Shown here piece after piece: positions 27,473-37,093 of a stretch of 53,671 nucleotides of DNA. A program made the position numbers and the translations under genes. The stretch is from an uncultured Flavonifractor sp. (lineage in GTDB: Bacteria > Bacillota > Clostridia > Oscillospirales > Oscillospiraceae): NCBI RefSeq assembly GCF_944385615.1, contig NZ_CALWXV010000013.1, forward strand, positions 1 to 53,671, read 5' to 3'. A model generated the notes under the pieces. The model had not been told where the DNA came from and made no database searches. It was given only the letters and a program-made list of their open reading frames with translations. How positions within the stretch are numbered: the stretch's first letter is position 1; each line of letters begins with the position of its first letter.

Positions 27473-28486
27473 TCACTTTCCAGTGTCCAGCGCCACGGCA
27501 TGACAGATGCTGGGAATACTCTCTCCCTGCTGGGAAGAGGTGGGGGAGAGCAGCGCCCCGGTGCCGCAGAACAGGATGCGCCGCCACCGGCCCTGTTTCA
27601 TCCCATCCAGCAGAAACCCGGCCAGCACCACCGCCGAACAGCCGCAGCCCGAGCCGCCGCAGTGGACATCCTGCCCCTCCAGATCGTAGATCAGGGTGCC
27701 GCAGTCGGTGAGATTTTTCAGGTCCATCCCGTCCCGGTGGAACCAGTCGGCCACAATGTCCCGGCCCAGCTTGCCCAAATCCCCGGTGACGATCAGGTCA
27801 TAGTCGGAGGGCTTGCGCCCGGTGTCCTGAAAATGGGCGGCGATGGTGGAATAGGCGGCGGGGGCCATGGCGGCTCCCATGTTGGCCGCGTCCTTGATGC
27901 CCTTGTCCACGATCTTGCCGGTGGTGACATGGGTGACGTATGGCCCTTGTCCCTCCTTGGCCAGAATAAGACAGCCCGAGCCGGTGACCGTCCACTGGGC
28001 GGTAGGGGTCCGCTGCCCGCCGTATTCCAGCGGGGTGCGGTACTGCCGCTCGGCGGAGCAGAAGTGGGAGGAGGTCATGGCTGCCGCCCGGGTGCCGAAG
28101 CCGCCGTCCAGCAGCAGCGCGGCCAGGGACAGACTCTCCGCCATGGTGGAGCAGGCCCCGTACAGCCCGAAGAAGGGCACATCCTGCCCCCGGACGGCAA
28201 AGCCGGAGCCAATACACTGGTTGAGCAGGTCCCCCGCCAGCAAATAGTCCAGAGCGGACACGCTGAGTCCCGCCTTGTTGAGGGCGGCGGCTAAGGCCAG
28301 TTTCTGCATGGCGCTTTCTGCCTTTTCCCAAGTGCGCTCCCCAAAGGAGTCATCCTGGCTGATGTGGTCAAAGGTGGCGGCCAGCGGCCCCTCTCCTTCT
28401 TTTTTGCCCACCACGCTGGCGCTGCCCACCACCGAGGGGGGATCCTGAAGAGCCGCCGTCTGCCGCCCCAGCTTTTTGTTTGTCAT
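27473..28486 (-). CDS. spoVAD: Stage V sporulation protein AD
   Basis: 337 residues. Thiolase-like fold of SpoVAD, the dipicolinate-binding component of the SpoVA complex; characteristic LLAGDLLNQCIGSGFAVRG, GLYGACSTMAESL and VHCGGSGCGCSAVV. Operon with spoVAE. spoVAC, which usually precedes spoVAD, is not next to it: the neighbouring gene is on the other strand. A SigG promoter could not be identified with confidence. Copy 2 of the hairpin repeat lies 17 bases upstream. Confidence 0.96.
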   Translation of the reverse strand: MTNKKLGRQTAALQDPPSVVGSASVVGKKEGEGPLAATFDHISQDDSFGERTWEKAESAMQKLALAAALNKAGLSVSALDYLLAGDLLNQCIGSGFAVRGQDVPFFGLYGACSTMAESLSLAALLLDGGFGTRAAAMTSSHFCSAERQYRTPLEYGGQRTPTAQWTVTGSGCLILAKEGQGPYVTHVTTGKIVDKGIKDAANMGAAMAPAAYSTIAAHFQDTGRKPSDYDLIVTGDLGKLGRDIVADWFHRDGMDLKNLTDCGTLIYDLEGQDVHCGGSGCGCSAVVLAGFLLDGMKQGRWRRILFCGTGALLSPTSSQQGESIPSICHAVALDTGK

Positions 28487-28502
28487 ACACGCACCTTCCT
28501 CC

Positions 28503-28527
28503 CGTAGGGCGGCGTCTCATCCGCCCG
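28503..28527 (+). repeat. CGTAGGG hairpin repeat, copy 2
   Basis: CGTAGGG followed by a stem (GGGCGG with CCGCCC). It sits in the gap between the divergent spoVAD and 28665 genes. Confidence 0.55.
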
Positions 28528-28589
28528 TCGATACTATTTTGAACGAAAAGCGCCCAAAATATGAGGGCGTATTTTGTAGCCGGTCCGGC

Positions 28590-28618
28590 TGGTCAACGGG
28601 GACAGTTTGCGTTATAAT
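28590..28618 (+). promoter_or_regulatory. Promoter of the 28665 gene
   Basis: -35 TGGTCA (28590-28595), 17-base spacer, -10 TATAAT (28613-28618). Confidence 0.65.
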
Positions 28619-28664
28619 AAATCATATATACTGCTGGCCGTACAGGCCAGGTGGGAGGTCCCCT

Positions 28665-29279
28665 ATGGAAGAACAACCCAAGCGTACCCTGGCCTATCTG
28701 TGCCCCGCCTGCCACCAGAGCGTAGTGGTGGAGCGCACTATGTTCCAGCTGGCAGCGTCGGCCAACGAGCTGCCCTGTCCCTGCGGCAAGTCCGCCCTCC
28801 ATGTGGAGATGATGGGGGACCGGGTACGGCTGACGGTGCCCTGTCTGGCCTGCGGCCGGGACCATACCGTTACCTGCTCCACCCAGGCTTTTCTCCACCA
28901 GCGGGTGCTGGCCTTTTCCTGTGCCCAATCGGGGCTGGACTGCTGCTATGTGGGAGAGGAGGGGCCGGTATTTGCCGCCCTGAAGCGGCTGGAGGCCGCC
29001 GCCGACAAGCTGGAGCAAAATCAGGGGGAGAAGGGCGCGTTCCTGGACGAGCTGGTGATGCACGAGGTGCTCTCCGAGCTCAAGGAGATCGCCCAGCGGG
29101 ACGGTATTTCCTGTACCTGCGGGTCCCACCGCTGGAAGCTCCAGGTCAATTACAGCTCCATTGACCTGTTTTGCGCCGACTGCGGCGCTGCCATGCGTAT
29201 CCCAGCGGCCACCGACAACGATATCGACGATATCTGCTGCAAGACCAAGCTGGTCATCCGGGGCAGAAAGGAGGAATGA
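28665..29279 (+). CDS. Cys-rich zinc-ribbon protein, CpXC-like
   Basis: 204 residues. Five cysteine knuckles: YLCPACHQ, LPCPCGK, VPCLACGRD, CTCGSHRW and LFCADCGAA, enough for two or more zinc ribbons; the opening resembles CpXC-domain proteins. No enzyme motif. Start ATG 28665 follows GGGAGG at six bases; the longer upstream frame overlaps the promoter and repeat, so is not coding. Probably co-transcribed with the thioesterase-like gene that starts after it. Role unknown. Confidence 0.85.
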   Translation: MEEQPKRTLAYLCPACHQSVVVERTMFQLAASANELPCPCGKSALHVEMMGDRVRLTVPCLACGRDHTVTCSTQAFLHQRVLAFSCAQSGLDCCYVGEEGPVFAALKRLEAAADKLEQNQGEKGAFLDELVMHEVLSELKEIAQRDGISCTCGSHRWKLQVNYSSIDLFCADCGAAMRIPAATDNDIDDICCKTKLVIRGRKEE

Positions 29280-29282
29280 GGG

Positions 29283-30035
29283 GTGTATTTTGAGGGCAGC
29301 TACTCCATTGACTCCCGGGATGTGGACCCCTGGAATCACTGCCGCTGTTCCGGCCTGATGGGGATTTTGCAGGAGGCGGCGGTGGCCGCCGCCTGTGAAC
29401 TCCATGCCTCCCGGGAGGAAATGCTGAACAAGTACCATCTGTTCTGGATGCTGGCCCGGATGTGGTACCGGCTGGACCGGCCCCTGGGCTGGGGGGAGGA
29501 GCTCACCATCCGCACCTGGCACCGGGGAGGGACCGGCGCCTCCTGCTACCGGGACTTTGACCTGTTCTCCGGCGGAAAGCCGGTGGGGGAGGCGGTGTCG
29601 GTGTGGGTGCTGGCGGACGCACAGACCCACCGGCTGGCCCGGATGAACAAGATCGAGGAGTTCCAGGGCACCGACGGCGGCTCCCTGTGCAAGCAGCTCC
29701 ACCTGTCCCGCTTCAAGCTGCCGACCGCCATGGCGGAGGCCGACCGGCGGGCCATGCACTACAGTGACACCGATATCAATGGTCATGTGAACAACGTCCG
29801 CTATGCCGACTTTATCTGTGACGCCATCCGGCTGGACCGGTTGGGAGAGCACAGCTATGTGTCCGCCCTCCAGTTGGACTACCTGGCTGAGTGCATGGCG
29901 GGGGAGGAGATCACCCTGTTCACCGGGACCCAGGACGGGCAGTGGTACGTCCGGGGGGCCGACGAGGCGGGAAAAAGCCGCTTTGAAGGCGCGGTTACTT
30001 TGACGACACTTGACAGCCCGGCCCCAATCAAGTAG
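29283..30035 (+). CDS. Acyl-ACP thioesterase-like double hotdog protein
   Basis: 250 residues, two tandem hotdog domains as in FatA/FatB-type bacterial acyl-[ACP] thioesterases. Domain 1 begins [20 protein letters not shown]; domain 2 carries [17 protein letters not shown], with the Asn/His catalytic-type motif. Likely releases fatty acids from acyl-ACP. GTG 29283 is eight bases after AAGGAGG. The guaB promoter overlaps its last codons. Confidence 0.88.
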   Translation: MYFEGSYSIDSRDVDPWNHCRCSGLMGILQEAAVAAACELHASREEMLNKYHLFWMLARMWYRLDRPLGWGEELTIRTWHRGGTGASCYRDFDLFSGGKPVGEAVSVWVLADAQTHRLARMNKIEEFQGTDGGSLCKQLHLSRFKLPTAMAEADRRAMHYSDTDINGHVNNVRYADFICDAIRLDRLGEHSYVSALQLDYLAECMAGEEITLFTGTQDGQWYVRGADEAGKSRFEGAVTLTTLDSPAPIK

Positions 30036-30038
30036 AAT
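30010..30038 (+). promoter_or_regulatory. guaB promoter inside the thioesterase 3' end
   Basis: -35 TTGACA (30010-30015), 17-base spacer, -10 TAGAAT (30033-30038). The TAG of the -10 is the stop codon of the preceding gene. Confidence 0.85.
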
Positions 30039-30044
30039 GGGTAA

Positions 30045-31550
<1,506 letters not shown>

Positions 31551-31567
31551 ATACAGAACCGGTTTTT

Positions 31568-31602
31568 GCCCCGGAACGACATACGCCGTTCCGGGGCTTT
31601 TT
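31568..31602 (+). terminator. guaB terminator
   Basis: An 11-bp stem (GCCCCGGAACG with its complement ending 31597), 8-base loop, then TTTTT. Confidence 0.95.
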
Positions 31603-31667
31603 ATCGGACGGAGAACGTGGTAAAATAGAAACAATTCAGTCAGACCAGAGAGAAGGGAGACAATGCC

Positions 31668-34600
31668 ATGCTGAAGCTGCTGCTGGGCCGGGCGGGTACC
31701 GGCAAGACCCATGCCCTGCTGGAAACCATGGGGCAGGCAAACCGTCCCCAGATCCTCATTGTGCCCGAACAGCATTCCCACGACATGGAGCGGCAGCTGT
31801 GCGCCATTGGAGGGAGCCGGGTCTCCCTCCACGCCGAGGTGCTCTCCTTTACCCGGCTGGCCAACCGGGTGTTCTCCGTCCATGGCGGCCTGGCCGCCCC
31901 CACCCTGGACGAGGGGGGACGGCTGCTGCTGCTGTGTACCGCCCTCAAGTCGGTGGCCGACCAGTTAAAGGTGTACCAGCGCCCCTCCCGCAAGCCCGCC
32001 TTTCTCAGCAGCCTGCTGGCCACGGTGGATGAGCTGAAGAGCTGCTGCATCACCCCGGAGCACCTGTGGACCGCGGGAGAGGAGACCGGCGGCAGCGAGG
32101 GGGACAAGCTCACCGACCTGTCCCTCATCTATGGGGCCTACGAGGCCATGACCGCCCGGCAGTGGGCCGACCCACGGGACAAGCTGACCCGGCTGGCCGA
32201 GACCCTGACCAAAACGGGCTGGGCGGCGGGGAAGGAATTCTATGTGGACGCCTTCACTGACTTCACCCCCCAGGAGCGGCAGGTGCTCTCCGTCCTGCTG
32301 GACCAGGGGGAGACGGTAACGGTGGCCCTCACCTGCGACAAGCTGGAGGAGGACGAGGGGGGCGCGGGCATTTTCTCCCCTGCCCGGCGCACCGCCCGGC
32401 AGCTGCTGCGGCTGGCTAAGGACCGGAACGTCCCCACCCAGGTGGAGGTGCTCACCGGAGACAAGACGGGAAAAACCGCCGCCCTGGCCCATCTGGAACA
32501 GGAACTTTTCGCCCCCCGGCCCGCCCCTCTGGAAGAGGGCGGGGGAGAACTCACCCTCTTTACCGCCAACACCCCCTATTCCGAGGTGGAGTGGGTGGCG
32601 GCGGAAATTCTGCGGCTGGTGCGGGAGGAGGGCTACCGGTTCCGGGAGATCGCCATCTGTGCCCGTAACCTGGAGGGATACGGCCCCCTGCTGGAGACGG
32701 TGCTGGAGCGCTACGGGGTGCCGGTGTTCCTCAGCCGCATGAGCGACATTCTGGAAAAGCCCATCCTGGCCCTCATCACCGCCGCCCTGGACACAGTGGC
32801 GGGGGGCTACCGGTATGACGATCTGTTCCGCTGCCTGAAAACCGGCCTCACCGGGCTGGGCCAGGAGGATGTGGATCTGCTGGAAAACTACGCCCTGACC
32901 TGGGGCCTGGAGGGGAGCGCCTGGACCGGCAAAAAGGATTGGAGCAACCACCCCAAGGGCTACGGGCGCAAGTTTACCGAGGGGGACACCGAGCTGCTGG
33001 CCCGGCTCAACGCCCTGCGGCGGCAGATCACCGCCCCCCTGGAGGCCCTGCGCACCCAGCCGGACAAAACGGGAAAGGGCCAGGCTATGGCACTTTACCG
33101 CTTTTTGGAGACCATCGGGGTGCCTGAGCGGCTGGCGGAGCGAACGGTGGAGCTGCGGGAGCGGGACCAGGCCGCTCTGGCGGAGGAGTACGCCCAGCTG
33201 TGGGATATCCTGTGCGGCGGTTTGGAGCAATGCGCCCAGATTTTGGGGGACACCCCCATGGAGCTGGAGGAATTTTCCCGGCTCTTTGCCCTGGTGCTCT
33301 CCCAGTACGACGTGGGCGCCATCCCCGTTTCCCTGGACCGGGTAAACGCCGGGGAGATGCCCCGGCTGGCCCACAAGGGCTACCGGGCGGTGTTTCTGCT
33401 GGGGGCGGACGACGGGGCCATCCCGGCGGTGGCCCCGTCGCCAGGACTGCTCAGCGACGATGACCGCAGTCTGCTGGCTTCCTACGGTCTGGAGCCCGCC
33501 CCCCGGACAGGGGACAAGCTGTACCGGGAAATGACCATTGTCTACGAGACCTGCGCCCTGCCCCGGGAGCGGTTTTATGTCTGCTGGTCCGCCGCCGGGG
33601 CGGAAGGGGAGGAACACCGGCCCTCCTTCCTGATCCCCCGGCTGAAAACCATGTTCCCCCATGCCCACCGGGTGGAGGAGGCGGGGCTGGACGGTACCTT
33701 CCGGCTGGCGGCTCCCCGGCCCGCCCTGGAGCTGGCGGGGCGTTTTCCCCAGGCCGCCCGGGCTTTGAACGAACTGCCGGAATACGCCCCCTTGGTGGAG
33801 CGGATGGCCCTGGCCTCCAAGCGGGAGCGGGGGCGGCTGTCCCGTCCGGCGGTGGACGCCCTCTATGGACATAGGGTACCCATGTCGGCCTCCCGGATGG
33901 ACAAGTACAAGGCCTGCCACTTCTCCTACTTCATGCAGTACGGCCTGCGGGCAGAGCCCCGGCGGGCCGCCGGATTCCAGGCCCCGGAGTACGGCACCTT
34001 CATCCACGATGTGTTGGAACACGTTTTAAAAGCCTGCAACGAGCGGGGCGGCGTGAAAGAGGTGTCGCCGGAGGAGCTGCGGGAGCTCACTGATCAGGCG
34101 GTGGAGCGCTATGTGGCCGAGGCCCTGGGGGGCCTGGAGCATGAGAACGCCCGGTTCCGCTACCTGTTCCAGCGGCTGCGCAAGTCGGTGTACGCCGTGG
34201 TGGAGAACGTGGCCGAGGAGCTGCGGGCTTCCAAGTTCCAGCCCATCTCCTTTGAGTTGGGTTTCGGCAGCGGTAAGGACCTGCCGCCGGTGGAGCTGAG
34301 TGTGGACGGGGTCACCGTCAGTATCTCCGGCTTTGTGGACCGAGTGGACGGCTGGGAAAACGACGGGCGGCTCTACCTGCGGGTGGTGGACTACAAGACG
34401 GGGAGAAAATCCTTTGATCTCACCGACATCTGGCACGGTATGGGCCTTCAGATGCTGCTCTACCTGTTCACGCTGGAGCGGGAGGGGCAATCGGTTTACG
34501 GCCAGCCGGTGACCGGGGCCGGGGTGCTCTACCTGCCCGCCCGGGACGCGGTGGTGGCGGGGAGCCGGGCCATGAACGACCAGGCCCGGCAAAAAAAGGT

Positions 34601-35003
34601 GGACGCCGAGCTCCGCCGGAAGGGCGTGGTGCTGGCCGACCCGGATGTGCTGGCCGCCATGGAGGACCCGGAGGAGGGGCCCATCCGTTTCCTGCCGGTG
34701 CGGGTGAACAAGGCGGGCCAGCTGTCCGGGGAGGCCCTGGTATCCGCCGAGCGGCTGGGCAGGTTGTCCCGGCACACCGATCACATTTTACGGGAGATCG
34801 GAAAAGAGCTGGCGGCGGGCAACATCAACGCTGACCCTTTCTGGCGGGGACCGGAGCACAACGCCTGCCAGTGGTGCGACTACACCGCCGCCTGTCACTT
34901 TGAGGAGGGCCGTGGGAGCGACCGCAGGCGCTGGCTGCCCACCATCAAGGGCGAGGCATTCTGGAAAGCGGTGGAGCAAGAGGTGGAGCAAGAAGAGTGC
35001 TGA
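31668..35003 (+). CDS. addB: ATP-dependent nuclease subunit AddB
   Basis: 1111 residues. Walker A GRAGTGKT (7-14), degenerate helicase core, C-terminal RecB-type nuclease motif VVDYKTGRK (Asp908) and the AddB iron-sulfur cysteines C750, C1067, C1070 and C1076 (ACHFSYF; CQWCDYTAAC). Partner of AddA in double-strand-break end resection and Chi recognition. ATG 31668 follows GAAGGGAGA. Its 3' end overlaps a convergent small gene by 59 bases. addA is not adjacent but starts 2.1 kb downstream. Confidence 0.97.
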   Translation: MLKLLLGRAGTGKTHALLETMGQANRPQILIVPEQHSHDMERQLCAIGGSRVSLHAEVLSFTRLANRVFSVHGGLAAPTLDEGGRLLLLCTALKSVADQLKVYQRPSRKPAFLSSLLATVDELKSCCITPEHLWTAGEETGGSEGDKLTDLSLIYGAYEAMTARQWADPRDKLTRLAETLTKTGWAAGKEFYVDAFTDFTPQERQVLSVLLDQGETVTVALTCDKLEEDEGGAGIFSPARRTARQLLRLAKDRNVPTQVEVLTGDKTGKTAALAHLEQELFAPRPAPLEEGGGELTLFTANTPYSEVEWVAAEILRLVREEGYRFREIAICARNLEGYGPLLETVLERYGVPVFLSRMSDILEKPILALITAALDTVAGGYRYDDLFRCLKTGLTGLGQEDVDLLENYALTWGLEGSAWTGKKDWSNHPKGYGRKFTEGDTELLARLNALRRQITAPLEALRTQPDKTGKGQAMALYRFLETIGVPERLAERTVELRERDQAALAEEYAQLWDILCGGLEQCAQILGDTPMELEEFSRLFALVLSQYDVGAIPVSLDRVNAGEMPRLAHKGYRAVFLLGADDGAIPAVAPSPGLLSDDDRSLLASYGLEPAPRTGDKLYREMTIVYETCALPRERFYVCWSAAGAEGEEHRPSFLIPRLKTMFPHAHRVEEAGLDGTFRLAAPRPALELAGRFPQAARALNELPEYAPLVERMALASKRERGRLSRPAVDALYGHRVPMSASRMDKYKACHFSYFMQYGLRAEPRRAAGFQAPEYGTFIHDVLEHVLKACNERGGVKEVSPEELRELTDQAVERYVAEALGGLEHENARFRYLFQRLRKSVYAVVENVAEELRASKFQPISFELGFGSGKDLPPVELSVDGVTVSISGFVDRVDGWENDGRLYLRVVDYKTGRKSFDLTDIWHGMGLQMLLYLFTLEREGQSVYGQPVTGAGVLYLPARDAVVAGSRAMNDQARQKKVDAELRRKGVVLADPDVLAAMEDPEEGPIRFLPVRVNKAGQLSGEALVSAERLGRLSRHTDHILREIGKELAAGNINADPFWRGPEHNACQWCDYTAACHFEEGRGSDRRRWLPTIKGEAFWKAVEQEVEQEEC

Positions 35004-35214
35004 GGTCCACCCCCAGCCGCAGGCCGGACAGAAAGGCCCTGTCCCGCTCCAACGCGGCCAGCCGGTCCAGCTCCAGCTGAAAATCCTCCAGAAAATCAGG
35101 GGTGAAGGCCCGGCCCATCCGGTGTAAGTAGGAGTCCACGGTTTCCCGCTGTTTTTGGTAGTCGGGGGATATTTCCTGGGGAAGCAGTTTTTGCAGGTCC
35201 AACAGATCGAACAT
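34945..35214 (-). CDS. Small protein of unknown function, GLRLG family, copy B
   Basis: 89 residues from ATG 35214, six bases after GGAGGG. Contains DRAFLSGLRLGVDLSTLL near the C-terminus, paralleling copy A at 6198-6476 (AAFCLGLRLGMEL). The tail is Pro-rich (LAPPLAPPL) and is encoded where the gene overlaps the addB 3' end on the opposite strand. A near-perfect promoter with an internal palindrome drives it, divergently from XRE regulator B. Function unknown. Confidence 0.65.
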   Translation of the reverse strand: MFDLLDLQKLLPQEISPDYQKQRETVDSYLHRMGRAFTPDFLEDFQLELDRLAALERDRAFLSGLRLGVDLSTLLAPPLAPPLSRMPRP

Positions 35215-35251
35215 AAAAAACCCTCCATATGTGAATTTTAACTCTACATTT

Positions 35252-35280
35252 ATTATAGTGAGATAAACTCACCTTGTCAA
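35252..35280 (-). promoter_or_regulatory. Consensus promoter of small protein B with internal operator palindrome
   Basis: Minus strand -35 TTGACA (35280-35275), 17-base spacer, -10 TATAAT (35257-35252): both hexamers match consensus. The spacer contains the inverted repeat GTGAG-TTTAT-CTCAC (35258-35272), an obvious repressor-site candidate for the divergent XRE protein. No clear promoter for the XRE gene itself. Confidence 0.8.
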
Positions 35281-35295
35281 GAGAGGGGGGAGAGA

Positions 35296-35517
35296 ATGGC
35301 GACATTTGAAGAACGATTGGTGGCGCTTCGGACTGCGGCGGGTGTATCCCAACAGACAATTGGGGATATGTTAGGGGTAACACGCTGGTCTGTTCATAAT
35401 TATGAGACAGGGAAAAACAGACCTGATTTTAACGGCCTGCTGGCCCTGGCCGACTATTTTGAGGTATCTTTGGATTATCTGGTGGGCCGCTCCGACCGCC
35501 GGGAGGTGGCCCGGTAA
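35296..35517 (+). CDS. XRE-family helix-turn-helix regulator B
   Basis: 73 residues, a single Cro/C1-type domain (VSQQTIGDMLGVTRWSVHNY, then ETGKNRPD) ending DYLVGRSD. ATG 35296 follows GGGGGGAG. Divergent from small protein B, with a 15-bp palindrome between the two. With its neighbour it forms the second copy of the cassette at 6.2-6.8 kb, although the two XRE sequences are not closely alike. Confidence 0.88.
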   Translation: MATFEERLVALRTAAGVSQQTIGDMLGVTRWSVHNYETGKNRPDFNGLLALADYFEVSLDYLVGRSDRREVAR

Positions 35518-35547
35518 CGGGTGTGAGGGGTATGGGCCGATGGACGG

Positions 35548-35572
35548 CGGGCGGCTGATAGTCGCCCCTACG
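35548..35572 (-). repeat. CGTAGGG hairpin repeat, copy 3
   Basis: Minus strand CGTAGGGGCGAC, then a short loop, then GCCGCCCG. The same box-plus-stem pattern as copies at 6178-6202 and 28503-28527. It lies between XRE regulator B and the symporter. Confidence 0.6.
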
Positions 35573-35629
35573 GCACGCCCCATGACCACGACAAGCGCAC
35601 AAGGACAAAAAGAAAGGAATTTAGATTAT

Positions 35630-37069
35630 ATGGCGTTTTTTGGAAGCTTCTTGAGCAATTTCAGCAACTTCCTCTACACCTATATCCTCATTGCCCTGCT
35701 GATTTTTGCCGGGCTCTTCTTCACCCTCCGCACCCGAGGGGTGCAGTTCCGCCTGTTCCCCGAGGCCCTGCGGGTGCTGGGGGAGAAAAAGAAGGACGGC
35801 AAGGATATCTCCTCCTTCCAGGCCCTGATGATCTCCACCGCCTCCCGGGTGGGCACCGGCAACATCGCCGGAGTGGCCAACGCCATCATCGCCGCCACCA
35901 TCATCGGTGGCTATGGCGCAGTGTTCTGGATGTGGCTGCTGGCCCTCATTGGGGCGGCCTCCGCCTTTGTGGAGAGCACCCTGGCCCAGTGCTACAAGGA
36001 AAAGCATGGGGAGAACTGGGTGGGCGGCCCGGCCTACTATATCCAGAAGGCGTTGGGCAGCCGGGCCTTGGGCGTGGTGTTCGCCGTGCTCCTCATCGCC
36101 TGCTTTGCCTACGGCTTCAACGCCCTCCAGGCCTATAACGCCGGTTCGGCGCTGCAATACTACCTGCCTAACTACGCCACCAGCATCTGGCCGGTTGTGG
36201 TGGGGGCGGTGCTGGCCATCCTTACCGGGCTGTGTATTTTCGGCGGGGTGCAGCGCATCAGCGCCATCACCTCCGGTATCGTGCCGGTGATGGCCGCCAT
36301 CTATATCGCTCTGGGCCTGTTCATTACCATCAAGAATATCGGCCAGGTGCCCCACATGATCTCCCTCATTGTCTCTCAGGCTTTTGATCCCAAGGCCATG
36401 TTTGCCGGTATCGGGGCCTCCTGCATCATGCAGGGCATCAAGCGGGGCTTGTACTCCAACGAGGCGGGCATGGGCTCCGCCCCTAACGCCGCAGCCGCCG
36501 CCGATGTGTCCCACCCGGTCAAGCAGGGGCTGGTACAGATGCTGTCCGTGTTCATTGACACCATCCTCATCTGCTCCACCACCGCCTTTATGCTGCTGCT
36601 GTCCGGGGTGCCCATCGACGCCTACAGCGAGGGCATGAACTTTGTCCAGGCGGCGGTCCACGCTCAGGTGGGCTCCTTTGGTCCCATCTTTATTACGGTG
36701 TCTATCTTCCTCTTTGCCTTCAGCTCCCTGGTGGGCAACTACTACTATACCGAGTCCAATTTCAAGTTTATCCGGGACTCCAAGATCGGGCTGCTGGTAT
36801 TCCGGCTCACCTGTGTGGCGGCCATTTTCATTGGGGCCCAGCTCAGCTTTTCCATGGTGTGGGACCTGGCCGATGTACTCATGGGCCTGATGGCCCTGGT
36901 GAATCTGGCGGCCATCCTGCTGCTGGGAGGTAAGGCCGTGGCGGTGCTGAAGGACTACCAGAAGCAGCGCAAGGCGGGCAAGAACCCGGTGTACCGCTAT
37001 GAGGAAGTGGGAATCGGGGACCCGGAGATCTGGAACGAGGCACACGCCCGTAAATGGGAAGAACGGTAG
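35630..37069 (+). CDS. Alanine/glycine:cation symporter (AGCS family)
   Basis: 479 residues, about ten membrane helices. Family motifs: STASRVGTGNIAGVANAI near residue 75 and SNEAGMGSAPNAAAAADVSH in the second half. Imports alanine or glycine with Na+ or H+. The start is ATG 35630 (MAFFGSF), after AGAAAGGAA; the open frame extending upstream overlaps XRE regulator B and has no features. It sits between addB and addA without functional connection. Confidence 0.93.
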   Translation: MAFFGSFLSNFSNFLYTYILIALLIFAGLFFTLRTRGVQFRLFPEALRVLGEKKKDGKDISSFQALMISTASRVGTGNIAGVANAIIAATIIGGYGAVFWMWLLALIGAASAFVESTLAQCYKEKHGENWVGGPAYYIQKALGSRALGVVFAVLLIACFAYGFNALQAYNAGSALQYYLPNYATSIWPVVVGAVLAILTGLCIFGGVQRISAITSGIVPVMAAIYIALGLFITIKNIGQVPHMISLIVSQAFDPKAMFAGIGASCIMQGIKRGLYSNEAGMGSAPNAAAAADVSHPVKQGLVQMLSVFIDTILICSTTAFMLLLSGVPIDAYSEGMNFVQAAVHAQVGSFGPIFITVSIFLFAFSSLVGNYYYTESNFKFIRDSKIGLLVFRLTCVAAIFIGAQLSFSMVWDLADVLMGLMALVNLAAILLLGGKAVAVLKDYQKQRKAGKNPVYRYEEVGIGDPEIWNEAHARKWEER

Positions 37070-37093
37070 TTTGACGGAAGGAGGAGGGTGGAT

